A DNA stretch of 64,000 bases from Devosia rhizoryzae (GCF_016698665.1 NZ_CP068046.1:2108001-2172000), one strand, 5' to 3'; shown: positions 1 through 8,016, counted from the stretch's first letter. Notes: a model not told the origin generated them from the letters alone. Translations and numbers: made by a program.

Positions 1-472
1 TTTCGTCCTGGCGGCGCTGCGCGTCGACGGCGGCTTCATCGGAGGCGAAACGGCCTTCGGCCAGCGCGGCGGCGTCGGCGACGGTGACGACGCCGTCAAT
101 GGTGACCTGCGCCTTGATCTCGGGCCAGTTGAAGGCGCGGATCAGGGGCTGCGGCAAGGCAAGGCCAGAGGTTTCGATGACGATGTGATCGAACTTTTCC
201 TCGCGGGCGAGCAAGGCCTGCATGGTGGGAATGAACTCGTCGGCCACGGTGCAGCAGATGCAGCCATTGGAGAGTTCGACCATGTCCTCCTCGCGGCAGG
301 TTTCGTCGCCACAACCGGCAAGGATGTCCTTGTCGACGCCCAGATCACCAAACTCGTTGATGATCAGCGCGATGCGCTTGCCCTTGGGGGCATGGGCGAG
401 GAGATGGCGGACAAGCGTTGTCTTGCCGGCGCCGAGAAAGCCGGTGATCACGGTCGTTGGAATTTTGGTCAT
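1..472 (-). CDS. cobW: CobW-family GTPase, C-terminal part outside window
   Basis: N-terminal 157 residues of a COG0523 GTPase. The P-loop GFLGAGKTT lies at residues 11-19, followed by an INEFGDLGVD stretch and the family's metal-binding CxCC motif inside NGCICC. These proteins are metallochaperone-like GTPases; CobW is tied to cobalt handling in cobalamin synthesis. The start is the ATG at 472, giving MTKIPTTVITGF. The gene lies directly behind cbiM on the same strand, about 40 bp after its stop, and downstream of a cobalamin riboswitch, which favours cobW over the zinc-type paralogues. The protein runs off the window edge at base 1, so its length is unknown. Confidence 0.93.
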   Translation of the reverse strand, partial: MTKIPTTVITGFLGAGKTTLVRHLLAHAPKGKRIALIINEFGDLGVDKDILAGCGDETCREEDMVELSNGCICCTVADEFIPTMQALLAREEKFDHIVIETSGLALPQPLIRAFNWPEIKAQVTIDGVVTVADAAALAEGRFASDEAAVDAQRRQDE

Positions 473-514
473 GGCAAATCCTTGAGCCCGGCGCCCGAAG
501 GCGCCGGGGTTTGA

Positions 515-1186
515 TCAGGCATAAAGGCGCGAGGTGACGAGGCCGGTCTTGCCCAGGCCACGCACCAGCTTGGCGCCGGCAAGGACAAGGAGATCGACCA
601 GCGGCTCGAGCAGCACGACCAACATGTAGGCACCGCCGAAACTGGCGACGCTGGCGAGGTTTTCCGCGCCGAAACCTTGGCCATAGAGCGCCCAGAAGGC
701 GACCCAGAGGACGACGCCGCCCTGATAGGTGGCGGAGAGTGCAAGCGCCTGGCTGTAGCGCAGGTCGACATAGGCGGTATCCGGGCGGATGATCCGGTCG
801 GCCACGAATTTAATTGCAACTAGCGGGGCGACCAGCGTCGTGACATTGGCAAAATATTGCGGAAGGTCGAAAGGCGCGAAGAATAGGCCCTGCACCATAA
901 GGCCAAGCGCGAGACCAAAGGCAGCCGGGGCGGCGCCGAACAGCAGCAGCAGGGTCGAACCCAGGATCAGGTGCACCTCGCTGACACCCACGGCATAATG
1001 GGGGAAGACTTCGAAGAAAACGAAGACCGCGGCCGTGGCGATCGCGGTGCGAGCGAGCAGCGACAGGGCGCCGCGGGTGCGCACGGTGTCAACGGCAAAT
1101 TTGACGGCCATGGCACCGGCAGCAGCGGCGGTGGCGTAGGCAAGAAGCATTTTTTCGGGCGAAACGAGATCGGGTTCGATATGCAT
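515..1186 (-). CDS. cbiM: CbiM-like cobalt ECF-type permease
   Basis: 223-residue integral membrane protein with about six hydrophobic segments. It begins MHIEPDLVSP, the form typical of alphaproteobacterial CbiM-like proteins, in which an N-terminal Met-His takes part in cobalt binding. The segment VSEVHLILGST followed by LFFAPFDLPQY matches the CbiM family. I chose the ATG at 1186 because AGGA lies about 8 bases upstream; an ATG two codons earlier (1192) is possible. The gene is the first after the cobalamin riboswitch and is followed by cobW, so it probably imports cobalt or a corrin precursor. No CbiN, CbiQ or CbiO partner is visible in the window. Confidence 0.85.
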   Translation of the reverse strand: MHIEPDLVSPEKMLLAYATAAAAGAMAVKFAVDTVRTRGALSLLARTAIATAAVFVFFEVFPHYAVGVSEVHLILGSTLLLLFGAAPAAFGLALGLMVQGLFFAPFDLPQYFANVTTLVAPLVAIKFVADRIIRPDTAYVDLRYSQALALSATYQGGVVLWVAFWALYGQGFGAENLASVASFGGAYMLVVLLEPLVDLLVLAGAKLVRGLGKTGLVTSRLYA

Positions 1187-1328
1187 GGACATGTTCCTGA
1201 AGGGCGAAATGAAGGGTGTGCCGCGCAAGCGCGGGTATGCTATGGGGCCCTGCCCCACACGGCATCAGCCTGATGGCCTAATCATCTCGCCCCCTCCCTG
1301 TCCCACCGACAGTTGAGTGTTCCATACG

Positions 1329-1525
1329 GAGGCTGGCAGGTCTCCTGGCTCACGGCTCGAACGCGCTTTTCCCTCTTCCCGGCACAAGCCAGTGAGCCTT
1401 GGAAAGCACTCGCCGCTTACAGTTGCGGGGGCAGCCACGGAATCAGTCCCTAATGGGTACGCTTCACCGTGTTCCCTATTATTTCCCTTGTTCACCTGAA
1501 CGCCGGAAACCAGTCTCGAGGCAGA
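1329..1525 (-). ncRNA. Cobalamin (AdoCbl) riboswitch
   Basis: On the minus strand the B12 box AGCCAGGAGACCTGCC lies at 1335-1350. Upstream of it, in the right order, are the canonical conserved pieces GGGAA..ACGGTG, GCTGCCCCCGCAACTGTAAGCGG-like core segments, and a GGTGAA/AAGGGAA segment near 1490. The element ends about 145 bases before the cbiM start. In this class cobalamin binding represses transport and biosynthesis genes, so it should switch off cbiM-cobW when B12 is plentiful. The 5' limit is approximate. Confidence 0.95.
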
Positions 1526-1562
1526 GGGTACGCCCGCTGCCTCGACGGGTCAATCAGGGGTC

Positions 1563-2213
1563 TTAGTATTCGGGCTGAGGCAAGTCTTCGGGCCAGGCAT
1601 AGCCCAGCGTCAGGACTTGGAGGCGCGTGTCGAGAATTTCGAGCAGGCCCTCGTCGGAGGGAACCTCCACCTCGCCGGACACCGGCGTCACGTCGATGGC
1701 GGGCGAATATTCGTCCGCAGGCGAGAAGCGCAGGGAAAGGAAGCAAGTGGCATCGTCGGCATTGGCGAGCTTGCCCTTTTCGATCTGCGCATAGCCGCCA
1801 TAGTCCCACCAGAAGCCGCCGATGATGAAAGGCGTGTCGTTGAGTTTTTCGACTTCGGCCGGGGTCATGCCGATGCGGACGCCGCCGGGTGCGGTCTGGC
1901 TGGGCGAGAGCTCGACATAGGAGAGGTGAGTTAGGTTTTCCTCGTCGAACCAGCCGAATTCCATTTTGCGGTCTGGATCATCGCCAAAGACCGTGGTGGC
2001 CAGCATTTCGGTGCCCTCGGGGCCTGGAACCATGCCGGTAATCACGTTTTCGGCGCCGAAGGTTTCCTTGACCAGCTTTTCGGAACTGTCCGGACCAAAA
2101 ACGCCGTCACAGGTGACCTGTTCGGGTTGGGCTGCTGGCTTGGTCTTCGCGAAGGTGGGCGTGGCGAGCGCCGCGAAGGCGATGAGAGCGACAAGGCTTA
2201 GGCGGGCAAGCAT
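1563..2213 (-). CDS. Exported hypothetical protein
   Basis: 216-residue protein with a clear signal peptide (MLARLSLVALIAFAALATPTFA, cleavage near residue 22) and two cysteines in the mature part, one in VTCDGVFG and one in DATCFLSL, which could form a disulfide. The start at 2213 has AAGGGAG eight bases upstream; longer reading from further ATGs has no such site. The mature part is acidic and has the segments IGMTPAEVEKLN and GGFWWDYGGYAQ. I do not recognise a named family. It is transcribed away from the DUF2164 gene and ends just before the cobalamin riboswitch. Confidence 0.75.
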   Translation of the reverse strand: MLARLSLVALIAFAALATPTFAKTKPAAQPEQVTCDGVFGPDSSEKLVKETFGAENVITGMVPGPEGTEMLATTVFGDDPDRKMEFGWFDEENLTHLSYVELSPSQTAPGGVRIGMTPAEVEKLNDTPFIIGGFWWDYGGYAQIEKGKLANADDATCFLSLRFSPADEYSPAIDVTPVSGEVEVPSDEGLLEILDTRLQVLTLGYAWPEDLPQPEY

Positions 2214-2312
2214 GGCGAAAACTCCCTTGAGCGGCGTCATAATGACCCAAGCGCAGCCAGGCGACAAGGAACGACTCAGCGTATGAACCCCCCAGTTTTA
2301 GCGAGGTGCGCC

Positions 2313-2564
2313 ATGAAGCCGATCAAGTTCGACCGCGACGAGACAAAGGCGATCGTCGGGGAGATCCAGGACTATTTTCGCGAGGAGCTGGACCAGTCGA
2401 TCGGGGCCATGCCGGCGGAAATGCTGATGCAGTTTTTTGCCGAGCGGATGGGCGCTTATTTCTATAATCGCGGGCTGCACGATGCACAGGCGCTGGTGCG
2501 CAAGAAGCTCGACGATGTCAGCGACGAAATCTTTGGCCTCGAGCAGCCAACCAAGGCGCGGTGA
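2313..2564 (+). CDS. DUF2164 family small protein
   Basis: 83-residue protein beginning MKPIKFDRDE and containing IVGEIQDYFREELDQSIG, FFAERMGAYFYNRGL and the closing helix LVRKKLDDVSDEIFGLE. This pattern matches the DUF2164 family, whose function is unknown. The start at 2313 is supported by GAGG six bases upstream. An ATG 30 bases earlier lacks a binding site. It is divergent from the exported protein at 1563-2213 and precedes the DUF486 gene by 63 bases. Confidence 0.8.
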   Translation: MKPIKFDRDETKAIVGEIQDYFREELDQSIGAMPAEMLMQFFAERMGAYFYNRGLHDAQALVRKKLDDVSDEIFGLEQPTKAR

Positions 2565-2627
2565 TCCCCCTTTTCTGCAGCGAGGCGGCGGCGTAAGGAG
2601 AGCCGCCTTGTTCCCCAGGAGGAAGCC

Positions 2628-2984
2628 TTGGGCTTCAATTTCCCTTCGCTGGCGCCGATCGGCCTGTTGATCGCGTCCAACCTCTTCATGACCTTTGCCT
2701 GGTATTGGCATCTTAAATTTCACAGCCTGGCACTGTGGATGGTGGTGCTGATCAGCTGGGGCGTGGCGTTCTTCGAATACTGGCTGGCGATCCCCGCCAA
2801 CAGGATCGGCAGCGCGATGTATTCGGCTGCCGAACTCAAGACTATTCAGGAGGTCATTTCTCTTAGCGTCTTCGCGCTGTTTGCAGTGACCTATCTGGGG
2901 GAAAAGCTGACCTGGAACCACGCGGCGGGTTTTGGCTTCATCGGGCTTGGGGCATTCTTTATTTTCAAGGGGCCGTTTCGGTAA
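2628..2984 (+). CDS. DUF486 (DMT-like) membrane protein
   Basis: 118-residue protein with four predicted membrane segments (about residues 8-28, 34-52, 70-90 and 96-114), the size and layout of DUF486, a small relative of the drug/metabolite transporters. Sequence landmarks are NLFMTFAWYWHLKF, SWGVAFFEYWLAIPANRIG and a closing GLGAFFIFKGPF. The start is a TTG at 2628 with AGGAGG just upstream; no ATG fits. A 9-bp hairpin overlaps the stop codon. The transported substrate is unknown. Confidence 0.82.
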   Translation: MGFNFPSLAPIGLLIASNLFMTFAWYWHLKFHSLALWMVVLISWGVAFFEYWLAIPANRIGSAMYSAAELKTIQEVISLSVFALFAVTYLGEKLTWNHAAGFGFIGLGAFFIFKGPFR

Positions 2985-2991
2985 CGGCCCC
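2969..2991 (+). terminator. Hairpin at end of DUF486 gene
   Basis: Perfect 9-bp inverted repeat GGGGCCGTT / AACGGCCCC with a 5-base loop, overlapping the TAA stop of the DUF486 gene. There is no following T tract, so it may act as a weak or bidirectional terminator between the convergent DUF486 and aztD-like genes. Confidence 0.5.
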
Positions 2992-3002
2992 TCGCGACAC
3001 GT

Positions 3003-4175
3003 CTAGTGGACGGCGCCGGAACCGCCGGCGGCGACAATGGTATAGGGCGTGCCATCGACCGGGAGGTCACGGCTCGGCGTGAAGCTTTCGGCATCAATCA
3101 GGTGCACGACGCCGGCGAGTGGATCGGTGACGGCAATGTCGTTGCCGGCAACGGCTAGGCGCGGTCGCGGCAAGCTCCACTCGCCATCCATCGAATAGGG
3201 CTCGGTAACCTTTAGCGTCTTGGTAATTTCGCCCTTGACCACGTCAAGCTGATGCAGGTTGCCGTCTTCGGTGAAGATATAGGCCAGTTTTGGCCGCAGG
3301 TTATCGACCACGAAGTGGACGCGGCGGGTGGGCAGGTCGATGAGGCGGTAGGGTTCGGCTTCACTGGGATCAATCAGCACCACCTTGTCGGCCCCGTAAT
3401 TGCCGAGGAAATATTGAAGGCCAATGCCGCCGATCAGCGCCGTGACCTTGCCTTCGGGCAGGCCGGCATAATCGAGTTTTTCGATCTGCGGCACGCCGGA
3501 GTTGGTGACGACGAGGAGACCATCGCCGCAACCGACGATGACGGTGTTTCCGGAGCTTGCTTCGCCATGCAGGTCCGGGCAGGCATGGGTGTCGCCGACT
3601 TTTTCGCCGGATGCGTCGAGGACGTCGAGGCCGAGGCGGGGCTTCTTTTCGTCGTCTGCATTGGCGGCGGAGACGAGCGTGAAGTCGCCCCATGGCACGG
3701 CGACGCCATGATGGGCGGTGCCACTGTTGAATTCTGTGGTGTCGAGCGTGCCGCTGGCCCAGGCGGTCGGATCGAAGCGGGTGACGAGGCCGGAGCCGTC
3801 GAAGAACATGGCGGCTTGGCCACCGTGTTCGACGAAGTGGGCGGGCTTGGCGCCGCCAAGGGTTGCTTCGATAGCGGTGGGGTCGGTGATGGCGATGTCG
3901 CCGTGGTCGCCATGGTCGTCAATGGAAATGCCGGTGGTGAAGGCGGAGACCTGGTTGCCGGCACCCTGGATGGCGAAAACGGCGTCGCCGGTGGTGTAAA
4001 GGGTGGCGGGGCTTTTGAGCTGGAAGGTGGCGACGGCGTCACCGGTCGTCCAATCGAGAGCAGTGAGCTTGGGTTCGGTGTGGTCGCCGATGAAGAGGCG
4101 ATAGGCGGTGGTTTCGTCAGCGAGGGCTGGCGTGATGAAAGCCGTGGTGAGGAGCAGAGGCACGAGTTTATGCAT
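3003..4175 (-). CDS. aztD: AztD-like periplasmic zinc metallochaperone
   Basis: 390-residue secreted protein. It has a signal peptide (MHKLVPLLLTTAFITPALA), then beta-propeller-like repeats, and a DDHGDHGD stretch near residue 87 plus scattered His (HFVEHGG, TAHHGV, DLHGEA). Length, propeller pattern and setting fit AztD, a periplasmic zinc chaperone that loads zinc onto the cluster A-I solute-binding protein AztC in Paracoccus. Here it would serve the adjacent ZnuA. A Zur-box-like palindrome lies 10 bases upstream of the ATG, supporting zinc control. Assignment rests on pattern and neighbourhood. Confidence 0.75.
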   Translation of the reverse strand: MHKLVPLLLTTAFITPALADETTAYRLFIGDHTEPKLTALDWTTGDAVATFQLKSPATLYTTGDAVFAIQGAGNQVSAFTTGISIDDHGDHGDIAITDPTAIEATLGGAKPAHFVEHGGQAAMFFDGSGLVTRFDPTAWASGTLDTTEFNSGTAHHGVAVPWGDFTLVSAANADDEKKPRLGLDVLDASGEKVGDTHACPDLHGEASSGNTVIVGCGDGLLVVTNSGVPQIEKLDYAGLPEGKVTALIGGIGLQYFLGNYGADKVVLIDPSEAEPYRLIDLPTRRVHFVVDNLRPKLAYIFTEDGNLHQLDVVKGEITKTLKVTEPYSMDGEWSLPRPRLAVAGNDIAVTDPLAGVVHLIDAESFTPSRDLPVDGTPYTIVAAGGSGAVH

Positions 4176-4183
4176 GAAGTTTC

Positions 4184-4206
4184 CGATATGTTAGAACGTT
4201 ACGTTT
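4184..4206 (-). promoter_or_regulatory. Zur-box-like operator before aztD
   Basis: The sequence CGATATGTTAGAACGTTACG resembles the two palindromes between znuA and znuC (GATATGTTAT...TTAC and GTTATGCTATAACGTAT). It lies immediately upstream of the aztD start, where Zur binding would block transcription. Binding by the Zur encoded at 6967-7383 is inferred. Confidence 0.65.
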
Positions 4207-4274
4207 TAAGGCGGGAGTGACCCCCGCCCAAGTTTCACTGGGCGAGGAGCAAAGCACACAAGTCGTAAGGCGCT

Positions 4275-4327
4275 GCTCCACCCCACCCTAATTCCCTTCC
4301 CTAAGGGGAGGCAGGCAAGGGTGGAGC
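4275..4327. repeat. Palindromic intergenic repeat (family B)
   Basis: The outer arms GCTCCACCC and GGGTGGAGC enclose an inner hairpin around CCCTTCC/GGGGAGG. This is one copy of the family recurring at 8606, 50601, 51921, 56376, 58339 and 62881. It lies just behind znuA on the minus strand and could act as a terminator or mRNA-stabilising hairpin. Confidence 0.6.
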
Positions 4328-4340
4328 GGCTCGGTGGTGG

Positions 4341-5285
4341 CTAGCTCAGGCAGTCGACGAGGCCGGTAGCGAGATTGCGGAGCAGCTGGGAGTAAAGGTC
4401 GGGGCCTTCAGCGAGGGCGGAGCCTTCGGGGTCCAGGGTGCCGGCCTTGGCGCTGGTGCCTTCGACGATGGTCTGGACGATGGCCGGCTCGAAATTTGGT
4501 TCGGCGAAGACGCAGGTGGCGCCCAGTTCGGAGACCTTTGTGCGCAACTGATCGATGCGGGCGGCGCCTGGCATGGCCTCGGGGGAGACGGTGACGGTAC
4601 CGGCCACGGCGAGGTCGAAGCGGGCTTCGAAATATTGGTAGGCATCGTGAAAGACGATGAACGGCCTGTCAGCCAAAGGCGCCAGGGTCGCGGTGAGCTC
4701 GGTTTCGAGGTCCGTCAGGGTCGCCAGTTCGGCTTCGGCATTGGCCGCGTAGGTTTCGGCATTTTCCGGATCGGCTTCCATCAGCACGCGGGCGATTTCT
4801 CCGACCATAGCCTGGGCATTGCTCGGATCGAGCCAGAAATGCATGTCGCTGTCGCCTTCGTCGTGGTCATGATCGTGGTCGTGATCATGGCCCTCGTGAT
4901 CGTGGTCATGATCCTCATGTTCATGCGCTTCGAAGGCACCGCCTTCGCGGATGGGCAGGAGCGAGATGCCGGGCGCTTCGGAGAGTTCGACGACTTCGGC
5001 ATTGGTGCTGAGCGTCTCGAGCGCATCGGCGAGAAAGAGCTCCATGCCATGACCGGTCCAGAAGACGATGTCGGCTGATTCGAGCGATGCGGCGTCGGAT
5101 GGGCGGAGCGAATAGGTGTGTGGGGAGGCGGCGCCTTTGACGATGAGCGCTGGCCCGGCGACACCGGCCATGACGGCGGACACGAGGGAGTGGATGGGCT
5201 TGGTGGAGGCCACCACTTGCGGTGCGGCGGTGGCGAGGCTGGTGGATGCCAGGAGCGCCAGGGCGGCAAGGGTGAAGGTTTTCAT
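4341..5285 (-). CDS. znuA: Zinc ABC transporter substrate-binding protein
   Basis: 314-residue periplasmic binding protein of the cluster A-I metal family. It has a signal peptide ending ATAAP, the His ligand in the ASPHTYSLRPSD motif, DMHFWLDP and VFHDAYQYF with further conserved His, and ends with a GLVDCLS cysteine. Between them, at about residues 120-150, is a long His/Asp/Glu-rich loop (HEHEDHDHDHEGHDHDHDHDHD), the hallmark of ZnuA proteins that collect zinc. It is divergent from znuC across a 92-bp region holding two Zur-box-like palindromes. Confidence 0.96.
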   Translation of the reverse strand: MKTFTLAALALLASTSLATAAPQVVASTKPIHSLVSAVMAGVAGPALIVKGAASPHTYSLRPSDAASLESADIVFWTGHGMELFLADALETLSTNAEVVELSEAPGISLLPIREGGAFEAHEHEDHDHDHEGHDHDHDHDHDEGDSDMHFWLDPSNAQAMVGEIARVLMEADPENAETYAANAEAELATLTDLETELTATLAPLADRPFIVFHDAYQYFEARFDLAVAGTVTVSPEAMPGAARIDQLRTKVSELGATCVFAEPNFEPAIVQTIVEGTSAKAGTLDPEGSALAEGPDLYSQLLRNLATGLVDCLS

Positions 5286-5300
5286 GGGTCGCCTCGATCG

Positions 5301-5321
5301 GTGATATGTTATGTTATTACG
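5301..5321. promoter_or_regulatory. Zur-box-like operator 1 (znuA side)
   Basis: GTGATATGTTATGTTATTAC is an A/T-rich imperfect palindrome 16 bases upstream of the znuA ATG, in otherwise GC-rich DNA. Its core resembles alphaproteobacterial Zur boxes and the sites at 5331 and 4184. Zur with zinc would repress znuA from here. Confidence 0.7.
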
Positions 5322-5330
5322 CTTGCGGCG

Positions 5331-5351
5331 GTGTTATGCTATAACGTATTT
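5331..5351. promoter_or_regulatory. Zur-box-like operator 2 (znuC side)
   Basis: GTGTTATGCTATAACGTATT carries a GTTAT..ATAAC palindromic core and lies about 30 bases upstream of the znuC start. Together with operator 1, it would let Zur control both divergent transcripts. Confidence 0.7.
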
Positions 5352-5377
5352 GGAGACGTCAAGGAGCTTTAGGTCCG

Positions 5378-6169
5378 ATGCTCGAAAAGCCATCGAAGGA
5401 AACGCTGATCACGCTGTCCGGTGCGGGAGTGCGCAGCGGCGGACGAACGCTTGTCGAGGGCGTGGACCTGACGATTGGTCGGGGCGAGATCGTGACGCTG
5501 ATCGGGCCAAATGGATCGGGCAAGTCCACGACGGCGAAGATGGTGACGGGCGTGCTGAAGCCGAGCATGGGGACCGTTTGGCGCAAGGCCGGGCTCACCA
5601 TCGGCTATGTGCCGCAAAAGCTTTCGATCGACTGGACGCTGCCGCTCACCGTGGAGCGGCTGATGACGCTGACGGGACGGCATGAAGACCGCGAGATCGG
5701 CATGGCGCTCGAGGCGGTGGGTGCGACGCGTCTGCGGCGGGCGGCGGTGCAGGAACTTTCCGGGGGCGAGTTCCAGCGCGTGCTGTTTGCGCGGGCAATG
5801 ATCCGCAAGCCCGATCTTCTGGTTCTGGACGAGCCCGTGCAGGGCGTCGACTTTTCCGGGGAAGAAGCGCTCTACGCGCTGATCCGGCAGATCCGCGACA
5901 CGACCCAGGCCGGCATCCTGATGATTTCCCATGACCTTCATGTGGTGATGGCGGAGACCGACACGGTGCTGTGCCTCAATGGCCATGTATGCTGCCGCGG
6001 CACGCCGGGCATGGTGAAGCAAAGCCCGGAATATCTGCGGCTGTTCGGCGCGCGGAATGGGCTCGCGATCTATGAGCATCATCACGATCACGAACATCAT
6101 GCGGATGGATGCGTGGTGGGGGACGAGCATCATCGCCATAAGCATGAAGAGCACTCCCATGTTCGGTGA
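5378..6169 (+). CDS. znuC: Zinc ABC transporter ATP-binding protein
   Basis: 263-residue ABC ATPase with Walker A GPNGSGKST near residue 44, the Q-loop region GYVPQKLSIDWTLPLTVERL, signature LSGGEFQRV, Walker B LLVLDEP and switch His in SHDLHVVM. The last 40 residues are His-rich (EHHHDHEHHAD, then DEHHRHKHEEHSH), which suits a zinc importer subunit. It energises ZnuB for ZnuA-delivered zinc. It starts the znuC-znuB-zur operon and overlaps znuB by 11 bp. An A/T-rich Zur-box-like site lies just upstream. Confidence 0.96.
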   Translation: MLEKPSKETLITLSGAGVRSGGRTLVEGVDLTIGRGEIVTLIGPNGSGKSTTAKMVTGVLKPSMGTVWRKAGLTIGYVPQKLSIDWTLPLTVERLMTLTGRHEDREIGMALEAVGATRLRRAAVQELSGGEFQRVLFARAMIRKPDLLVLDEPVQGVDFSGEEALYALIRQIRDTTQAGILMISHDLHVVMAETDTVLCLNGHVCCRGTPGMVKQSPEYLRLFGARNGLAIYEHHHDHEHHADGCVVGDEHHRHKHEEHSHVR

Positions 6170-6977
6170 TTTCTTTTCCCGCGCGCTGATCGCTGGCGTG
6201 GGTCTTGCGGGCGTGACGGGGCCGCTTGGCTGTTTCGTCGTCTGGCGGCGCATGGCCTATTTTGGGGATACGATGGCGCATTCGGCGCTTTTGGGCGTGG
6301 CGCTTTCGATTCTGCTGTCGGTCAACATGACGCTCGGTGTCTTTGCCGTGGCGGCGCTGGTGGCGGGGGCGCTGTTCTTGCTGCAGCGGCAGAATACGCT
6401 TTCCACCGATGCGCTGCTCGGCATTTTGAGCCATTCGAGCCTTGCCGTCGGGCTGGTCATTGTCGGCTTCCTGACGCAGGTGCGCATCGACCTCCTGGGC
6501 TTTCTGTTCGGCGACCTCCTTGCCGTGTCGGCCGAGGATATCTTTGTGATCTATGGGGGGGGGATCGCCATAATCCTGATCCTGTTCCTCAATTGGCGAC
6601 CGCTGCTGGCGGCGACGGTGAGCCCGGAACTGGCGGAGGCCGAGGGGCTGAAGCCCGAAGTGAGCCGCATCATCCTCATGCTGCTGATGGCCTCGGTCAT
6701 CGCCATCGCGATGAAGCTCGTCGGCGTTTTGCTGATTACGTCTCTCCTGATCATTCCGGCGGCCACGGCGCGCCGCCTGAGTGCGACGCCGGAAATGATG
6801 GCGTTGGTCGCGGCCGTGCTGGGGGCAGTGGCGGTGATCGGTGGCCTTTTCGGGTCGCTGACCTGGGACACTGCATCCGGCCCTTCGATCGTGGTGATGG
6901 CGCTGGCTGTGTTCCTGGTGTCGCTGGCGGTGCCGACGGAACGACTTTTTGGCAGGAGAGAAATCAATGGCGCATGA
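6159..6977 (+). CDS. znuB: Zinc ABC transporter permease
   Basis: 272-residue ABC-3 family permease with about eight hydrophobic segments. It opens MFGDFFSRALIAGVGLAGVTGPLGCFVVWRRM and contains YFGDTMAHSALLGVAL, the family's conserved motif after the second helix. I placed the start at the ATG at 6159, inside the znuC end, because GAAGAG lies 7 bases upstream; upstream in-frame ATGs would read through the znuC His-rich tail. Its 3' end overlaps zur by 11 bp. Confidence 0.94.
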   Translation: MFGDFFSRALIAGVGLAGVTGPLGCFVVWRRMAYFGDTMAHSALLGVALSILLSVNMTLGVFAVAALVAGALFLLQRQNTLSTDALLGILSHSSLAVGLVIVGFLTQVRIDLLGFLFGDLLAVSAEDIFVIYGGGIAIILILFLNWRPLLAATVSPELAEAEGLKPEVSRIILMLLMASVIAIAMKLVGVLLITSLLIIPAATARRLSATPEMMALVAAVLGAVAVIGGLFGSLTWDTASGPSIVVMALAVFLVSLAVPTERLFGRREINGA

Positions 6978-7383
6978 GCACACGATCCCTGCAGACCTGA
7001 CGCGCAATCAGGGCCTGGTGCTCGCGGCGCTCAATCATGCCCCTGCCCCGCTTTCCGCCTACGACATTTTGGACCGGTTGCGCGGCGACGGCTTGCGGGC
7101 ACCATTACAGGTCTATCGCGCTTTGGAGAAGTTGGTTGAGCGTGGGCTGGCGCATCGGCTGGAGTCGCTCAATGCCTTTGTCGCCTGTGCGGACGTCCAT
7201 TGCCACCGCAAGGGCCTGATCGCCTTCGCCATCTGCGAAAGCTGCGGGAAGGTCGACGAGTTTGCCGATGCGGTGATCGAGGAGCGCGTCGGCGGCTGGG
7301 CGAAAGGCACCGGATTCAAGGTCGAGCAGACCACGATGGAAATCCGCGGACGGTGTGCGGAGTGCCTTAAGGCGGCCGCCTGA
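6967..7383 (+). CDS. zur: Zinc uptake regulator, Fur family
   Basis: 138-residue Fur-family repressor. The N-terminal winged helix (LTRNQGLVLAALNHAPAPLSAYDILDRL ... QVYRALEKLVERGLAHRLES) precedes a metal-binding domain with VHCHRKG, ICESCGKVDEF and CAEC near the C terminus, i.e. two CxxC zinc sites. Position as third gene of the znuCB operon makes it Zur, the zinc-dependent repressor, and the operon autoregulated. The start at 6967 is preceded by GGAGAG 6 bases upstream. Confidence 0.95.
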   Translation: MAHEHTIPADLTRNQGLVLAALNHAPAPLSAYDILDRLRGDGLRAPLQVYRALEKLVERGLAHRLESLNAFVACADVHCHRKGLIAFAICESCGKVDEFADAVIEERVGGWAKGTGFKVEQTTMEIRGRCAECLKAAA

Positions 7384-7384
7384 A

Positions 7385-7431
7385 CCCCTCACCCGGCGCT
7401 GCGCGCCGACCTCTCCCCGGAGGGGCGAGGT
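7385..7431. repeat. Palindromic intergenic repeat (family A)
   Basis: CCCCTCACCCGGCGCTGCGCG followed by CCTCTCCCC/GGGGCGAGG forms a nested hairpin in the gap between convergent zur and the GFA gene. Related copies occur at 7886, 11977, 49231, 53731 and 63842. Confidence 0.65.
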
Positions 7432-7438
7432 AAGTCAG

Positions 7439-7816
7439 TCACGGATCTCTGGGAAACATCGGCACGCTGGGGATGACCGGGAGCCAGGGTTCGCGGCGGA
7501 TGGCCCAGCCTTCGATTTCGGGCCTGATCTTGTTGGGTGCCTCGTCGAGCGTGCCGAGATGGATCTCGACCTGATCGTCGCTGAGATTGAATGTGTGCGA
7601 CCCGCAGGTGGGGCAGAACGAGCGCCCTGCAAAGGTCTTGTACTCGCCAGTGCTGGTGAACTGATGCGGGCGCCAGTCGGCATAATGTAAGAAGGCCGAG
7701 CCTGTGACTTTGCGGCAATCGGCGCAGTGGCAGAGACCGCTTTTATAGGGTTCGCCACGCACTTCGTAGCGCAGCGCGCCGCAGAGGCAGCCGCCGGATC
7801 GTGTGATTTCTGACAT
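7439..7816 (-). CDS. GFA family (glutathione-dependent formaldehyde-activating-like) protein
   Basis: 125-residue zinc-binding protein of the GFA/DUF636 fold. The cysteine motifs are in order: GGCLCGALRYE near residue 9, LCHCADCRK near 30 and FCPTCGSHTF near 70, followed by the typical tail HLGTLDEAPN. Members bind two zinc ions; most have no assigned reaction, and true glutathione-formaldehyde activity is shown for only a few. The ATG at 7816 has AAGGAGAA six bases upstream. Convergent with zur. Confidence 0.88.
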   Translation of the reverse strand: MSEITRSGGCLCGALRYEVRGEPYKSGLCHCADCRKVTGSAFLHYADWRPHQFTSTGEYKTFAGRSFCPTCGSHTFNLSDDQVEIHLGTLDEAPNKIRPEIEGWAIRREPWLPVIPSVPMFPRDP

Positions 7817-7885
7817 GAAATTCTCCTTACAGAGGAGAACACGAGCGGGGCCGGGATGGTTCGAACACAGCGTCGTGGCCAAACG

Positions 7886-8014
7886 CCCCCTCATCCGTCT
7901 CGCTGCGCGAGCCACCTTCTCCCGCGAGGGGAGAAGGGAGAGCCGGTGGTTGGTCGCGCAAGGTGCCCCCTTCTCCCCTTGCGGGAGAAGGTGCCCGAAG
8001 GGCGGATGAGGGGA
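7886..8014. repeat. Two head-to-head family A palindromes
   Basis: CCCCCTCATCCG...CTTCTCCCGCGAGGGGAGAAGG and an inverted second copy (CCTTCTCCCC...GAAGGGCGGATGAGGGG) fill the gap between rsmD and the GFA gene. The sequence of the two copies is about the same in reverse, so the whole block can fold into one long hairpin. Confidence 0.65.
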
Positions 8015-8016
8015 GC

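Noticed and set aside
1265..1499. Short frames on both strands between cbiM and the exported protein.
   Set aside because: They lie inside the cobalamin riboswitch, which explains the sequence conservation.
4855..4925. CATGATCGTGGTC-type repeats as a possible tandem-repeat regulatory element.
   Set aside because: They encode the His/Asp-rich loop of ZnuA.
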